Source: Akkermansia muciniphila
GTDB taxonomy: Bacteria > Verrucomicrobiota > Verrucomicrobiia > Verrucomicrobiales > Akkermansiaceae
Direction of reading: 5' to 3'
Length of the DNA stretch: 64,000 nucleotides
Assembly (NCBI RefSeq): GCF_040616545.1
Contig: NZ_CP156688.1
Location: 1,302,001-1,366,000 of the forward strand
Notes under the pieces: generated by a model
What the model saw: only the letters and a program-made list of their open reading frames with translations
Told to the model about the DNA's origin: nothing
The model's database searches: none
Program-made: the position numbers and the translations under genes
Shown: one piece after another, positions 18,369 to 26,573 of the stretch
Layout: each line of letters begins with the position of its first letter
Numbering within the stretch: the first letter of the stretch is position 1

Positions 18369-18396
18369 AAAAAAGAGCGGGTCGACAGACCCACTC
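18369..18396 (-). terminator. Leader terminator upstream of nusA (possible attenuator)
   Basis: On the minus strand GAGTGGGTC-TGTC-GACCCGCTC forms a 9-bp stem followed by six T, 28 bases before the nusA ATG. The 5' arm GAGTG can instead pair with CACTC just upstream (plus coordinates 18392-18396 with 18399-18403), giving a mutually exclusive antiterminator. No gene on this strand lies directly upstream, so the hairpin most likely sits in the nusA leader. Confidence 0.55.
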
Positions 18397-18595
18397 TCGA
18401 GTGTCTCTCGGGGTGTTTGCCTATCTAAGTAAGCATGGGGGGGCGGCCTTGGCAAGAAAAAACACATGTTCTATGCGGCATGCAAAAGACTGGGGATGAT
18501 TCCGGAAGGAGGATTTCCAGCAGGGCGCGCGGAGGGCGTTCCGCAGGGTGGTTTGAGGACTTGACGGAGCCGCCAAAAACGGGAAGTATGCATCC

Positions 18596-19357
18596 ATGAA
18601 ACTCGTTTCATGGAACGTGAACGGATTGCGGGCGATTCTCGGCAAGGGCATGGGGGACGCCATGGACGCGCTGGGGCCGGACATCCTCTGCCTTCAGGAG
18701 ATCAAGGCGCGTCCGGAGCAGGTGGACGACCTGTGGCTTTCCTCCTGGCCGTACCAGCTTTGGAATCCGGCGGAAAAACCGGGTTATTCCGGGGTGCTCA
18801 CCTTGAGCCGGGTAAAGCCCGTCTCCACGTCCACGGGCATGGGCTGGCCGGAGCATGACCGGGAGGGGCGAGTGTGCACGATGGAGTTTGAAGGATTTTA
18901 CCTGGTCAACTGTTACACCCCCAATTCCCAGGGGGAGCTGGCGCGCCTTCCGTACCGGGAGCAATGGGACGCCGTGTTCCGCAAGTACGTGGCGGGATTG
19001 GCGGAAACCAAGCCGGTCATTTTCTGCGGGGATTTGAATGTGGCCCACCAGGAGATAGACATCACGGAGCCGGAAAAGAACCGTTTTTGCGCCGGGTTCA
19101 GCGACCAGGAGCGCGCCGGCTTCACCATGCTGCTTGAGGCCGGGTTTACGGATACGTTCCGCGCCCTGCATCCGGGGGAGGAGAAGTGGTTCAGCTGGTG
19201 GCCGTACTGGGGGAAGGCCCGCGTCCGGAACGCCGGGTGGCGCATAGATTATTTCTGCGTTTCCAACTCTTTGGTTCCCAAGGTGAAAGATGCGGCCATC
19301 CATCCGGCCATGATGGGGTCTGACCATTGCCCCGTCAGTATGGAGATTGACTGCTGA
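18596..19357 (+). CDS. xth: Exodeoxyribonuclease III family enzyme
   Basis: 253 residues, full length for the ExoIII/AP endonuclease family, which cuts DNA at abasic sites during base-excision repair. Motifs: MKLVSWNVNGLRA (the Asn metal site), CLQEIKARPEQ (catalytic Glu), YTPNSQGEL, GDLNVAHQEID and the final DHCPVSMEI with the catalytic Asp-His pair. The start at the family's natural N terminus is clear. It is divergent from nusA, and rdgB follows 39 bases downstream, so the two may form a small genome-maintenance unit. A TTGACG lies 29 bases upstream of the ATG, so any transcript leader would be very short. Confidence 0.94.
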   Translation: MKLVSWNVNGLRAILGKGMGDAMDALGPDILCLQEIKARPEQVDDLWLSSWPYQLWNPAEKPGYSGVLTLSRVKPVSTSTGMGWPEHDREGRVCTMEFEGFYLVNCYTPNSQGELARLPYREQWDAVFRKYVAGLAETKPVIFCGDLNVAHQEIDITEPEKNRFCAGFSDQERAGFTMLLEAGFTDTFRALHPGEEKWFSWWPYWGKARVRNAGWRIDYFCVSNSLVPKVKDAAIHPAMMGSDHCPVSMEIDC

Positions 19358-19396
19358 ACGCCGTGTCCTCCTGTTAGTTAACCATATGGAAAATTC

Positions 19397-20014
19397 ATGA
19401 TGGAACAAGCATTGCCGCTGCTGGTGGTTGCCACGCGCAACGCCCACAAGACCGGGGAAATCCGCGCCATGCTGGCCGGAAAGTGGGAGGTGAGGGACCT
19501 TTCCGACTATCCCCAGGCCCCGCCCGTGGATGAAACGGGAGTCACATTTACGGAGAATGCCACGCTGAAGGCGCTTTCCGCCTCCAGGTGCATTCCCGGC
19601 ATTGTGCTGGCGGATGATTCCGGGCTGGAGGTGGATGTGCTGGACGGCCGCCCGGGCGTCTGGTCCTCCTCCTTTGGCGGGGAGGAAGGAAACCACGCGC
19701 GGAATAACCTCCGCATGATGGAGGAGCTTCGGCGCGCCGGAGTCAGGCCGGGGGACAAGCCCGCCGCCCGGTTCCGCTGCGTGATGGTGCTTGCCGGGAA
19801 CGGCAGCGTGCTGGCGGAGTTTTCCGGTTCCGTGGAAGGCCATATGCTGACGGAACCCGCCGGGGAAGGGGGCTTCGGTTATGATCCGCTGTTTGTGCCG
19901 GAAGGCCATGACCGGAGTTTTGCCCAGCTCCCCATGGAGGTGAAGAACTCCATGTCCCACCGCGCCCGCGCCCTGGCGCAGGTGGTGGAGTGGATGAAGG
20001 AGCGCCGGGGCTGA
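19397..20014 (+). CDS. rdgB: Non-canonical purine NTP pyrophosphatase (RdgB/HAM1)
   Basis: 205 residues. The family hydrolyses ITP, dITP and XTP to monophosphates and keeps them out of nucleic acids. Motifs in order: VVATRNAHKTGEI for phosphate binding, DETGVTFTENATLKA, DDSGLEVDVLDGRPGV with the catalytic Asp, and EGGFGYDPLFVPEG, then SHRARAL near the end. Both MM start codons are close; the first gives MMEQALPLLVV. It follows xth on the same strand, which fits a shared role in DNA quality control. Confidence 0.94.
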   Translation: MMEQALPLLVVATRNAHKTGEIRAMLAGKWEVRDLSDYPQAPPVDETGVTFTENATLKALSASRCIPGIVLADDSGLEVDVLDGRPGVWSSSFGGEEGNHARNNLRMMEELRRAGVRPGDKPAARFRCVMVLAGNGSVLAEFSGSVEGHMLTEPAGEGGFGYDPLFVPEGHDRSFAQLPMEVKNSMSHRARALAQVVEWMKERRG

Positions 20015-20033
20015 ACATTCCGCCGGGCCCCGG

Positions 20034-21197
20034 TCACGGGGAATTTTCTTCCCTGCCGCCGCAATCAGTTTCCTGCCTCTCCTGACGGGCCGGGAGGGGC
20101 TGAAGAGGGATGCCGGAACAGGCGGGGCACGTCTCCGCTTCCGTCCGGTAAATACCCAGGCACCGGGGGCAGTACCGCGTGCAGCCGTCCTTTTCCTCCC
20201 ATTCCGGCTCTTCTTCCGGGGGAAGCAGCCCGCACCTGTCCAGATAGGAATGGAGGGCTTCGTATTCTTCCCGGGAGGCTTCCCGGAACCGCTCCGCTGC
20301 ATCAGGGGAACATGCGCCCCGTGAAACGGGGTAGCGGCCTTCCCGGAGAAGGCGGGCCAGGAAGGAGCGCCGGTCCCGTTCCGGAAGCAGGGCGCAGGCC
20401 CAGGCCGCCGGATGATAGCGGCTGCCCAGCGGGAGGGAGAGCGCATGCGCCGCTCCAATGGTGCCGGGCGGATACAGCAGGAAGTGGAACAGTTTGCCCC
20501 ACCGTTCCCCGCGGCGCTCCGGATACAGCTTCCGGTGAATGCGGAAGAATAGTCCGGAGATGCACCACCCCGTCAGGAAAATCAGGGCGGCGGAGAGCAG
20601 GAAGGCCGCTCCCGGCGGCAGCAGGTGGAAAAGCGCCGGAGGCATTGCAAACATGACCGGAAGCTGCACCGTTCCCAGAAGGCGGAGGGGAAGGGTGCGC
20701 CGTTTCATCCGCTGAACGGCTCTTTTCACGCTTCCGGGTTGTCCGCGGAGGGCCAGGAGGGCGCGGATGGCGGCCGGGCGCGTTTCAGGTGGTGCGGAGA
20801 TCAGGGCCTTCAACCGGTTCATGGCCTCTACGGCCCCGTACTCATCCTGGAACCGGGCAAAGGGAGCGCCGTTGATATAAAGCCGCGCGTTTTCCGCAGA
20901 AAGGGAGTTTATCTCCTCCCACCGTATTTCCCGGCCCGTCTCACGGTGAATGATTCCGGAAGGATGGAACAGCAGGGGCGCCGGAGAGCTGAGCACCGCC
21001 GGGCGCCATGGCATCAGGGGCGGCAGTACGGCCAGGACCCCGTGCCGGACGGCCAGTCCTTTTCCAGCCGCCTGCGCCCGCCAGAAACGCCCGAACGGCC
21101 GGGGAAGGAACAGAAAGGAATCCCTCCCGGCAATCAGGCAGCACTCCACCAGGTAGAGGACGGCCAGGAGAAGAAAGGTGGTTTGTTCATCACTCAT
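20034..21197 (-). CDS. Membrane protein with C-terminal zinc ribbon, unknown function
   Basis: 387 residues. A hydrophobic segment at the N terminus (TTFLLLAVLYLVECCLIAG) is followed by a soluble stretch resembling a PH-like domain (FHPSGIIHRETGREIRWEEI). Two more membrane segments lie near residues 175-220 (LPVMFAMPPALFHLLPPG and FLLSAALIFLTGWCISG). The C-terminal tail has a zinc-ribbon pattern, CPRC...CPAC. No family is recognised. It starts 12 bases after the DUF2167 gene, so the two are likely co-transcribed. Homologs are probably restricted to relatives, but that needs a search. Confidence 0.75.
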   Translation of the reverse strand: MSDEQTTFLLLAVLYLVECCLIAGRDSFLFLPRPFGRFWRAQAAGKGLAVRHGVLAVLPPLMPWRPAVLSSPAPLLFHPSGIIHRETGREIRWEEINSLSAENARLYINGAPFARFQDEYGAVEAMNRLKALISAPPETRPAAIRALLALRGQPGSVKRAVQRMKRRTLPLRLLGTVQLPVMFAMPPALFHLLPPGAAFLLSAALIFLTGWCISGLFFRIHRKLYPERRGERWGKLFHFLLYPPGTIGAAHALSLPLGSRYHPAAWACALLPERDRRSFLARLLREGRYPVSRGACSPDAAERFREASREEYEALHSYLDRCGLLPPEEEPEWEEKDGCTRYCPRCLGIYRTEAETCPACSGIPLQPLPARQERQETDCGGREENSP

Positions 21198-21209
21198 CCG
21201 CCGCGGACG

Positions 21210-22052
21210 TCAGGACTTCTTCTTCCTGAAGAATTTTTTAATGAGGGCTCCCGCCGCGGCCAGCCCGGCCACGATGAGCTTCCAGAATGACTTGAAAAAG
21301 CCGCCCTTGGCGAGCGCCGCCGCGCCTCCCCCCGCAACCAGGGCCATCAGGCCGTATTCCGCCACCTTGTCTCCGGAGCGGTACTCTCCGTACTTCTGCC
21401 CCGCCCGGAAGTCAAACCCCTTCAGCCATTCCCGGTAAACCGGCAGGTCCTGGGCAATCGTTTCCGGGGAAGTGACGAGGGTTACGGTCATGACTCCCTT
21501 GCGGCCCAGGATGCGGGTGTTGACGTTCAGGTTCTCCACGCCCTCGCTCTCTCCGGTGATGATCCATTCCAGATTGTGAGTGGCTTCATCGTAGTAGGGC
21601 TTCCTGTACCATCCCTTGATGTACATGGGGGCGGCCCCCATTCTGGCGCGTTCCTTGTTGGCTTCTTTCGTGCCTTCCCTGATGCTGTCCAGCAATTCGT
21701 CCGGATCCAGTTCATCCTTTTCATCGTCCTTCACGTAGCCCACCGGATCAAATTCAAAGATGGCAATGCAGGAATCTCCCGCCACGCTGCCCAGCTCCCC
21801 TCCTTCCGACGGGTTGCCCAGCCGCTTCATCAATCGGGACGTGTCCGTACCATTCAGGTAAATGCATTCCCCCGGAAGCCTCACCTCCGCGATGCTTCCC
21901 AGGCGCAGTATTCCGGGGCCCTGCCGGACGTTCAATCCTTCAAACGGATTCCGGTCTTCCCCCGGCTCCTGGGCGGAGGCGGAACACGCCGCCAGCACGG
22001 AGAGCATGCAGGCGGCCACGGCAAAACTGCGGCGGATATAGTGGATAGTCAT
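21210..22052 (-). CDS. DUF2167 family exported membrane protein
   Basis: 280 residues with a signal peptide (RRSFAVAACMLSVLAACSASA). The DUF2167 core is recognisable: GPGILRLGSIAEVRLPGECI, IFEFDPVGYVKDDEKDELDP, then LLDSIREGTKEANKERARMG and HNLEWIITGESEG. A membrane segment near residue 240 (AEYGLMALVAGGGAAALA) and a basic C terminus (KKFFRKKKS) follow. The family is widespread but not functionally defined. It is followed after 12 bases by the zinc-ribbon membrane protein gene. Confidence 0.85.
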   Translation of the reverse strand: MTIHYIRRSFAVAACMLSVLAACSASAQEPGEDRNPFEGLNVRQGPGILRLGSIAEVRLPGECIYLNGTDTSRLMKRLGNPSEGGELGSVAGDSCIAIFEFDPVGYVKDDEKDELDPDELLDSIREGTKEANKERARMGAAPMYIKGWYRKPYYDEATHNLEWIITGESEGVENLNVNTRILGRKGVMTVTLVTSPETIAQDLPVYREWLKGFDFRAGQKYGEYRSGDKVAEYGLMALVAGGGAAALAKGGFFKSFWKLIVAGLAAAGALIKKFFRKKKS

Positions 22053-22135
22053 GCGGGCTACCCTACTCCGCCATGATTTGAAATCAAGCGGATTGTGACG
22101 GAGCGGAGAATTGTTGTCCAGTGTGGCGCGGAGGG

Positions 22136-22711
22136 TCAGTCCAGCCTGAAGGCGCAGACCTGGAAGGGCGCCGGGGAGTCGGTGTTCAGCAGCTGGTATT
22201 TTCCGGTGCGCCAGGTGTGGTGCGGCAGGCGGGAAAGGAAGGCCTCCACGGCTTCCGCCTCCGCGTCCCCTCCCTCATGGCCCGGATAGCACATGACGCT
22301 GAGAAGGCCGTTGGGCGCAATCAGGGCGGCGGCCTGTTCCAGAGCGGCCAGGGTGGAGTCCGTCCGGGTGACCGTCTTTTTATCCCCGCCCGGCAGGTAG
22401 CCCAGGTTGAAGACAATGGCCTTCACGGGGCCGCTGACCAGCTCCGCCAGGCGGTCATGGCTGGCAAGATGGAGATGGACAGAGGGCGTGAGGAGCCCCG
22501 CTTCCTCCAGCCGCTCCCTGGTGGACCGGATGGCTTCCTCCTGCACGTCAAAAGCGTGCACGTGTCCGGCGGGCCCGGCCAGGCGGGCCAGAAAGACCGT
22601 GTCGTATCCATTGCCTGCCGTGGCATCCGCCACGGTATCGCCGGGATGCACGACGCTGCTGATCCAGCCATGCGCGCAGGTCATGGGGCGGCTGAGCAGG
22701 GAACATTTCAT
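22136..22711 (-). CDS. SAM-dependent methyltransferase, YtqB/MnmM-like
   Basis: 191 residues, a compact class I methyltransferase. The SAM-binding motif is DATAGNGYDTVFLARL near residue 30, followed by FDVQEEAIRSTRERL. The signature NLGYLPGGDK near 105 is typical of the YtqB (rRNA_methylase) family, which in Bacillus methylates a modified wobble uridine in tRNA (MnmM). I infer a tRNA methyltransferase of that family. The C-terminal CYPGHEGGDAEAEAV is also family-like. The ATG at 22711 gives the whole domain. Confidence 0.85.
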   Translation of the reverse strand: MKCSLLSRPMTCAHGWISSVVHPGDTVADATAGNGYDTVFLARLAGPAGHVHAFDVQEEAIRSTRERLEEAGLLTPSVHLHLASHDRLAELVSGPVKAIVFNLGYLPGGDKKTVTRTDSTLAALEQAAALIAPNGLLSVMCYPGHEGGDAEAEAVEAFLSRLPHHTWRTGKYQLLNTDSPAPFQVCAFRLD

Positions 22712-22873
22712 GACCGCGTTGTATAGGAGCCGCAGCCGTATGACAATTCGTTTATAAATTTCCGTGCAGAAGGGATGACAGGTTGTTTTTCCGCAGGACG
22801 TATGTTAGGAAAAGGCATAAAACCTTCCGCACGCTTCCGCAGGCTTGGGCAAACCATTGACTTCGCAAAGAAA

Positions 22874-23788
22874 ATGACTGACAGACGTACTTTTTTAAAG
22901 GGGACTGCCGCCGTAGGGGCGCTTGCAGTCATCTCGGACATGGACTCCCTGTTCGCCCAGGAGGCCGGGGCCCCGGCTTCTTCCGGCATTCCGGACCTGG
23001 TGGCCGTCCGCAACGGCACCCGTGCGGACATGGTCCGGAAGGCCGTGGATACGCTGGGGGGCATGCAGGCCTTCGTCAAGCCGGGCCAGACCGTCGTGAT
23101 CAAGCCGAACATCGGCTGGAACAAGGGGCCGGAATTCGGTTCCAACACCCATCCTGAAACCGTCGCCACGCTGGTGGAACTGTGCAAGCAGGCAGGGGCG
23201 AAGGAAGTCAGGGTATTCGACCACTGCTGCCACAACGGAGCCTATGAAGGCAGCGGCGTGAAAGAGGCCGTGGAAAAAGCCGGCGGCGTGATGGTGGACG
23301 GAGGCAACGAAGGGCAGTATGTGCAGACGGAAAACCCGAAGGCCAAAAAATTCACTTCCGCCAAGGTGCACAAGGCCGTGCTGGAAGCGGATGTCTACAT
23401 CACCTGCCCCCCGCTCAAGCACCACAGCGGTTCCGAAATGACCGCTTGCATGAAGAACGTGATGGGCACCGTCTGGGACCGTGGCGCCATGCATAAGAAC
23501 GACCTGCACCAGTGCATCGCGGACGCCGTGTACTTCCGCAAGCCTGACCTGTGCGTGCTGGACGCCTACATGCCCATGGTGCGCAACGGCCCCGTGGGGA
23601 AGGACACCAATGACCTGGTGGAGCGCAAGACCCTTCTGGCCTCCCGTGACATCGTGGCCATTGACGCCGCAGGCGCGGCCCTGCTGAACAAGGCCGGGAA
23701 AATCCGCCACGTGCAGTTGGGAGAGGAAATGGGGCTGGGCACCGCCGACCTTTCCAAGCTCAACATCCGCCGCATCAGCATGGCCTGA
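22874..23788 (+). CDS. Tat-exported DUF362 protein
   Basis: 304 residues. The N terminus MTDRRTFLKGTAAVGALAV is a twin-arginine signal, so the protein is exported folded. The body is a DUF362 domain: VVIKPNIGWNKGPEFGSNTH, then VRVFDHCCHNG, CPPLKHHSGSEMTACMKNVM and AIDAAGAALLNK. DUF362 proteins often accompany iron-sulfur clusters and redox membrane proteins, and the next gene is one. I chose the ATG at 22874 because it begins the Tat signal; the 33-codon longer version is not signal-like. It is 70 bases upstream of the NapH/NapG-like gene, most likely in the same operon. Confidence 0.85.
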   Translation: MTDRRTFLKGTAAVGALAVISDMDSLFAQEAGAPASSGIPDLVAVRNGTRADMVRKAVDTLGGMQAFVKPGQTVVIKPNIGWNKGPEFGSNTHPETVATLVELCKQAGAKEVRVFDHCCHNGAYEGSGVKEAVEKAGGVMVDGGNEGQYVQTENPKAKKFTSAKVHKAVLEADVYITCPPLKHHSGSEMTACMKNVMGTVWDRGAMHKNDLHQCIADAVYFRKPDLCVLDAYMPMVRNGPVGKDTNDLVERKTLLASRDIVAIDAAGAALLNKAGKIRHVQLGEEMGLGTADLSKLNIRRISMA

Positions 23789-23858
23789 GGCGGCGGCCTC
23801 CTCCCGCGGATGACGCGGAAGGGGCCAACTTTCCGCCTCCGGCGGTTTTATTACTGAT

Positions 23859-25616
23859 ATGTCAGTCATCAAAGCCTTTTTCGTCAGTCCGCTGAAGTGG
23901 CTCCGCGTGACGGTGGCCGTCATCTTCTTCGTCGGGATTGCGTATGCCTTCCTGCACCACATTCCCGCGTGGAACGTTCCGAACATGACGGGCGGAGGGG
24001 AAGGCATGGAAAACTCGTTCTCCCTGGCGCAGTGGCAGTTTATCCCGTCCGTGCTGGGGGCTCTGGACGGTGTTTCCGTTTCCATCGGGATTCTGGCGGT
24101 TCTGCTGCTGCTCACGCTGCTCTTCGGGCGCGTCTATTGCTCCTTCCTCTGTCCGCTGGGTATTCTCCAGGACATCGTTTTCAGAATCCGCCGCTGGATG
24201 GCGCCGAAGCGTTTCCTGAAGTTTTCCACTCCCGTGCCATGGGTGCGGTATGTGGTGCTGGGAGCGCTGGCCGCCTGCTGCGTGACCGGGCTTGCCGGCC
24301 TGTCCCTGAACTGGCTGGACCCGTACAGCATCTTCGGGCGCATCATGTATGTGCTGGCATGGCCTGCCGCCATCTGGAGCAACAACCTGCTGGCGGGGGA
24401 CAGCGCCTCTGCCGACCTGGTCCGCATGGACTATTTCTCCGTGGCCTTTCCGGCCCTGCTGGCTTCCGCGGGCATGCTCGGCCTGGTGGTCGTCATGAGC
24501 GCCTGGAAAGGGCGCCTGTACTGTAATACGGTGTGCCCCGTGGGTACGCTGCTGGGGCTACTCTCCCGCGTCTCCCTCTTCCGGCTGGGCTTTGATCCCG
24601 GTTCCTGCAAGAAATGCGGCAAATGCGTCAAATCCTGCAAGGCCCAGTGCCTGAACCTGAAGGAATACAGGATAGACGCCTCCCGCTGCGTGGCGTGCTA
24701 CGACTGCGTGCGTTCCTGCTCCGAGGGGGGGATACGCTACCGCTGGTTTACCAAAACCCGCAGGCTGATTCCCGCCAAAAAGAAAAAAGCCGCCCCGGCG
24801 CCCGTTCCCCCTTCCGCGGCCGCCGCTCCCCCCATCGCCGGGAGTTCCCGCCGCCAGTTCCTGGGGGCCACCGCGGCCGGGCTGGCTACCGCGGCCCTTT
24901 CCGGATGCCGTGGTGACGCCGCCCAGAGGCTGGACCCCACCCAGTGTGTCCTGCCCCCCGGCGCCGGGTCTCTGGAACGCTTCCTGGACAGGTGCACCGG
25001 GTGCCAGATGTGCATAGCCAACTGCCCCACCCATGTGCTCCAGCCTGCCTATTTGCAGCTCGGGCTGAAAGGGTTCATGAAGCCCCGGATGGATTTTTCC
25101 ACCAAATACTGCCTTTACGACTGCCACCGCTGTGCGGAAGTCTGCCCCACGGGCGCCATCCGCCAGCTCCCCATTACGGCGGAGAGGGATACTGCGGAAC
25201 TTACGAAGGATACCACGCGCATCGCCGTGGCCCAGTTCTACGTCTGCCGCTGCCTGGTTGCGCGGGAGGACATGGACTGCGGCGCCTGTACGGAGCACTG
25301 CCCCACCAAGGCCCTTTACACGGTACCCTACATCGGGCGGGACGGGCAGGAACACCGCCTGCCCCGGCTGGACCCTTCCCTGTGCATCGGCTGCGGCGCG
25401 TGCGAACACGCGTGCCCCGTCACCACGGAACGGCCGGAGGAACGCGCGCGCCTGAATTCCTGCAACCTGTGCGAGGAAAGATGCGAGTTCAGGAAACACC
25501 GGGAAATGCCTACCCGCGCCCTTATCGTCCGCGCCGTGAACCCCCAGCAGAAAGCCGTGAAGAAATTTGAGGAAAAAGCCGTGGACCCGGTAGGGGATGC
25601 GGACTTCCCGTTCTGA
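23859..25616 (+). CDS. NapH/NapG-like iron-sulfur membrane fusion protein
   Basis: 585 residues in two parts. Residues 1 to about 300 resemble NapH: several membrane helices, two CxxxCP motifs (YCSFLCPLG near 93 and YCNTVCPVG near 222) and two 4Fe-4S clusters (CKKCGKCVKSC, CVACYDCVRSC). After a basic linker comes SRRQFLGATAAGLATAAL near residue 330, a twin-arginine signal in the middle of the protein. A NapG-like part follows with clusters at CTGCQMCIANCP, CHRCAEVCP, CGACTEHCP and CIGCGACEHACP, plus a last CNLCEERC. It would pass electrons from the quinol pool to a periplasmic acceptor. The Tat-exported DUF362 protein next door may be its partner. Confidence 0.85.
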   Translation: MSVIKAFFVSPLKWLRVTVAVIFFVGIAYAFLHHIPAWNVPNMTGGGEGMENSFSLAQWQFIPSVLGALDGVSVSIGILAVLLLLTLLFGRVYCSFLCPLGILQDIVFRIRRWMAPKRFLKFSTPVPWVRYVVLGALAACCVTGLAGLSLNWLDPYSIFGRIMYVLAWPAAIWSNNLLAGDSASADLVRMDYFSVAFPALLASAGMLGLVVVMSAWKGRLYCNTVCPVGTLLGLLSRVSLFRLGFDPGSCKKCGKCVKSCKAQCLNLKEYRIDASRCVACYDCVRSCSEGGIRYRWFTKTRRLIPAKKKKAAPAPVPPSAAAAPPIAGSSRRQFLGATAAGLATAALSGCRGDAAQRLDPTQCVLPPGAGSLERFLDRCTGCQMCIANCPTHVLQPAYLQLGLKGFMKPRMDFSTKYCLYDCHRCAEVCPTGAIRQLPITAERDTAELTKDTTRIAVAQFYVCRCLVAREDMDCGACTEHCPTKALYTVPYIGRDGQEHRLPRLDPSLCIGCGACEHACPVTTERPEERARLNSCNLCEERCEFRKHREMPTRALIVRAVNPQQKAVKKFEEKAVDPVGDADFPF

Positions 25617-25670
25617 GTGCGGCCCGTGAGGGCAAGTCCTTTCCCGCCGCGCTCCGAATAATGGTTGTGA

Positions 25671-25719
25671 TGAAGGCCGGGAAACCCCGGTTTCCCGGCC
25701 CTTTAAAAACCTTCCATGG
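25671..25719 (+). terminator. Strong hairpin terminator (repeat copy 2)
   Basis: GGCCGGGAAA (25675-25684) pairs perfectly with TTTCCCGGCC (25691-25700) across a CCCCGG loop and is followed by CTTT. It lies about 60 bases after the iron-sulfur gene. The surrounding 50 bases match the repeat at 14246-14293. Confidence 0.6.
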
Positions 25720-25796
25720 TGGAAAACTCCGGCTGTCCTTCCCCTTGCGTTTACAAGTAGATCATTTATCATCAACTGGCAAAAAAATTGACGGCT

Positions 25797-26045
25797 ATGT
25801 GGGAATGGATGAAAAGTGAAATTCTGGAATGGATGACGGACTGGCTGGCGGACGCCTTTTCCCTGTCTCCCCTTTACGCGGAAGAATGGACCCTGTTGCG
25901 GTTCATCAATGCTTTTTTACTGGCGTGCGCCGTAGCGTTTCTGCTGGCGGCGGGCTTGCTGGGGTGGCCGCCTTTCCTGATTGCGGCGGCTCTTCTGCTG
26001 GCAGGCGCCGTCACCAGGCTGGTGGTGTGGAAGCTGATGAAATGA
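25797..26045 (+). CDS. Small membrane protein, unknown function
   Basis: 82 residues. An amphipathic, Trp-rich N terminus (MWEWMKSEILEWMTDW) is followed by one long or two short hydrophobic segments (FINAFLLACAVAFLLAAGLL and PFLIAAALLLAGAVTRLVV) and a basic end. No family is recognised. The ATG at 25797 is preferred to a TTG three codons earlier. It stands alone between the iron-sulfur terminator and a convergent GNAT gene. Length, hydrophobic pattern and consistent codon use support a real gene. Confidence 0.6.
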   Translation: MWEWMKSEILEWMTDWLADAFSLSPLYAEEWTLLRFINAFLLACAVAFLLAAGLLGWPPFLIAAALLLAGAVTRLVVWKLMK

Positions 26046-26067
26046 AATCTTCCGGATTCCGGCGGAT

Positions 26068-26520
26068 TCAGGCTTTCTTTTCCAGAAATACCGTCGTCAT
26101 GCCTGGCGCCGTCTCTCTGTACAGCTCCACATAACCCAGCTTGCGGTACAGATGCAGGGTTTCCGGGGTCTTCGCTGAGGTGAAGAGGAAGTAGCGGATC
26201 GCTTTTCCACGGAAGTGTTCTTCCAGATGCTGCATGAGCTGCCGCCCGAGTCCCCTGTTCCGGCGGGCCGGGTCCACAATCAGCTTGCCTACGCGGCAGA
26301 CTCCTTCAGCATCCAGGCGGCCCCTGACGGACGCGGTGATACGCCCGTTTTCCGTATATTTGAAGACCACGCCGTGCCGTGCCTCCTCCTGCAAATCTTC
26401 CAGGGTCTGTTGCAGAGGCGGAATAGTGCCGAGCCCCAGCCGCTCCGCCACTTCTCCGAAGGCGAGGAATTGAAGATTCAGGATTGCCGGAAGATCTTCC
26501 CGGGATGCTTGCCGGATCAT
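26068..26520 (-). CDS. GNAT family N-acetyltransferase
   Basis: 150 residues. The fold starts MIRQASREDLPAILNLQ, and the acetyl-CoA binding motif is RRNRGLGRQLMQHLEE (R/Q-x-x-G-x-G/A). The last strand ends in LYRKLGYVELYRETAPG. The substrate cannot be inferred. Several in-frame ATG codons lie upstream (26532, 26577); I chose 26520, where the conserved domain begins. The gene upstream on this strand, the large secreted hypothetical, ends 53 bases before it. Confidence 0.85.
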   Translation of the reverse strand: MIRQASREDLPAILNLQFLAFGEVAERLGLGTIPPLQQTLEDLQEEARHGVVFKYTENGRITASVRGRLDAEGVCRVGKLIVDPARRNRGLGRQLMQHLEEHFRGKAIRYFLFTSAKTPETLHLYRKLGYVELYRETAPGMTTVFLEKKA

Positions 26521-26573
26521 GGCCCCCATCATGGCTCCGGAAAAGGGCGGAAACCATGAAAAAAAGCGGGATG

